From: Mesorhizobium temperatum
GTDB lineage: Bacteria > Pseudomonadota > Alphaproteobacteria > Rhizobiales > Rhizobiaceae
NCBI RefSeq assembly: GCF_002284575.1
Contig: NZ_NPKJ01000025.1
Span: 1 to 64,000, forward strand
DNA length: 64,000 bases
Direction of reading: 5' to 3'
Below the pieces are notes generated by a model that made no database searches, was not told the DNA's origin, and was given only the letters and a program-made list of their open reading frames with translations. Below are positions 63,790 through 64,000 of the stretch, piece by piece. The first letter of the stretch is position 1. The number at the start of each line of letters is the position of its first letter. The translations under genes were made by a program, and so were the position numbers.

Positions 63790-64000
63790 AGCTCCTACGC
63801 CCCAAGCAGCAGGAACATCACGCTAGAGTAACAGGCTCTCACTCTAATTGAGCGGTCGCTTTATAGCTTTGTTTTTTCATCGAATTTTCCACAACGACAT
63901 CTACCTCCGGGCTAGATATTGCTGGCCTGCTGGCACCTGGCCCGGAACCACTGCGAACTGAATCTCGTTATCCGCGATCCCATCTGCCGGGGTTGATGAA
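63790..64000. other. Intergenic region after prfB to the window end
   Basis: Nothing recognisable is seen in 211 bp; it has a short AT-richer stretch around 63855-63900. Confidence 0.5.

Overview
The window looks like a chromosomal segment of a Mesorhizobium-type alphaproteobacterium (Rhizobiales). This is inferred from the high GC content with strong third-position bias, and from neighbourhoods typical of the order: aroQ-accB-accC, cysE-DUF3126, NDUFA12-DUF2155-aat, a large B12-dependent ribonucleotide reductase, and RNase E with a long S1 insertion. DUF982 and DUF1127 proteins and dense families of palindromic intergenic repeats point the same way. Most genes are housekeeping or metabolic; there is no prophage, CRISPR array or large accessory island.

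Layout. 1-1.9 kb: a DUF559 protein and an IS110-family element inserted in a REP-like palindrome. 1.9-9.7 kb: nrdJ with NrdR-like boxes, a Nudix hydrolase, gpt, a universal stress protein and a CinA-type protein. 9.7-14.3 kb: a complete sugar ABC transporter operon with two LacI-type operator candidates. 14.4-19.1 kb: DUF2188 and DUF982 small proteins, a frameshifted old-yellow-enzyme gene, nudK, tRNA-Leu(UAA) and small or secreted proteins. 19.4-29.1 kb: adenine deaminase, two tandem DUF900 lipoprotein hydrolases, ilvA, DUF1697, DUF2218, glyoxalase I, a double cold-shock protein, DUF192 and an alpha/beta hydrolase. 29.2-39.9 kb: an HD hydrolase, cysE-DUF3126, a gamma carbonic anhydrase, an ankyrin protein, DUF1127, a SARP/TolB/TPR regulator, a transglutaminase-like protease, PilZ and PAS_5 proteins and a rhomboid protease. 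40-47.7 kb: a CBS protein, gatB, a GNAT, a phasin, panBC, NDUFA12, DUF2155, an NTF2-like protein and aat. 47.7-54.9 kb: accC-accB-aroQ, a DsbA-like protein, a BepA-like protease, an aminotransferase and glutaminase. 54.9-64 kb: rne, amiC, PBP1A and prfB with its programmed frameshift.

The most interesting feature is the IS110 element. Its ends can be placed to the base because the interrupted palindrome can be rebuilt around a CT core. The 189 nt between its left end and its recombinase gene look like a bridge RNA. Three candidate guide segments match the left target, the right target and the left donor arm. A fourth segment, for the right donor arm, is ambiguous.

Other notable points are the prfB frameshift site, NrdR-like boxes before nrdJ, 11-bp-spaced direct repeats before the SARP-type regulator, a pair of long hairpins between aroQ and the DsbA gene, two 168-bp composite palindromes, and a probable single-base frameshift in the OYE gene. 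All assignments come from reading the sequence without database searches.
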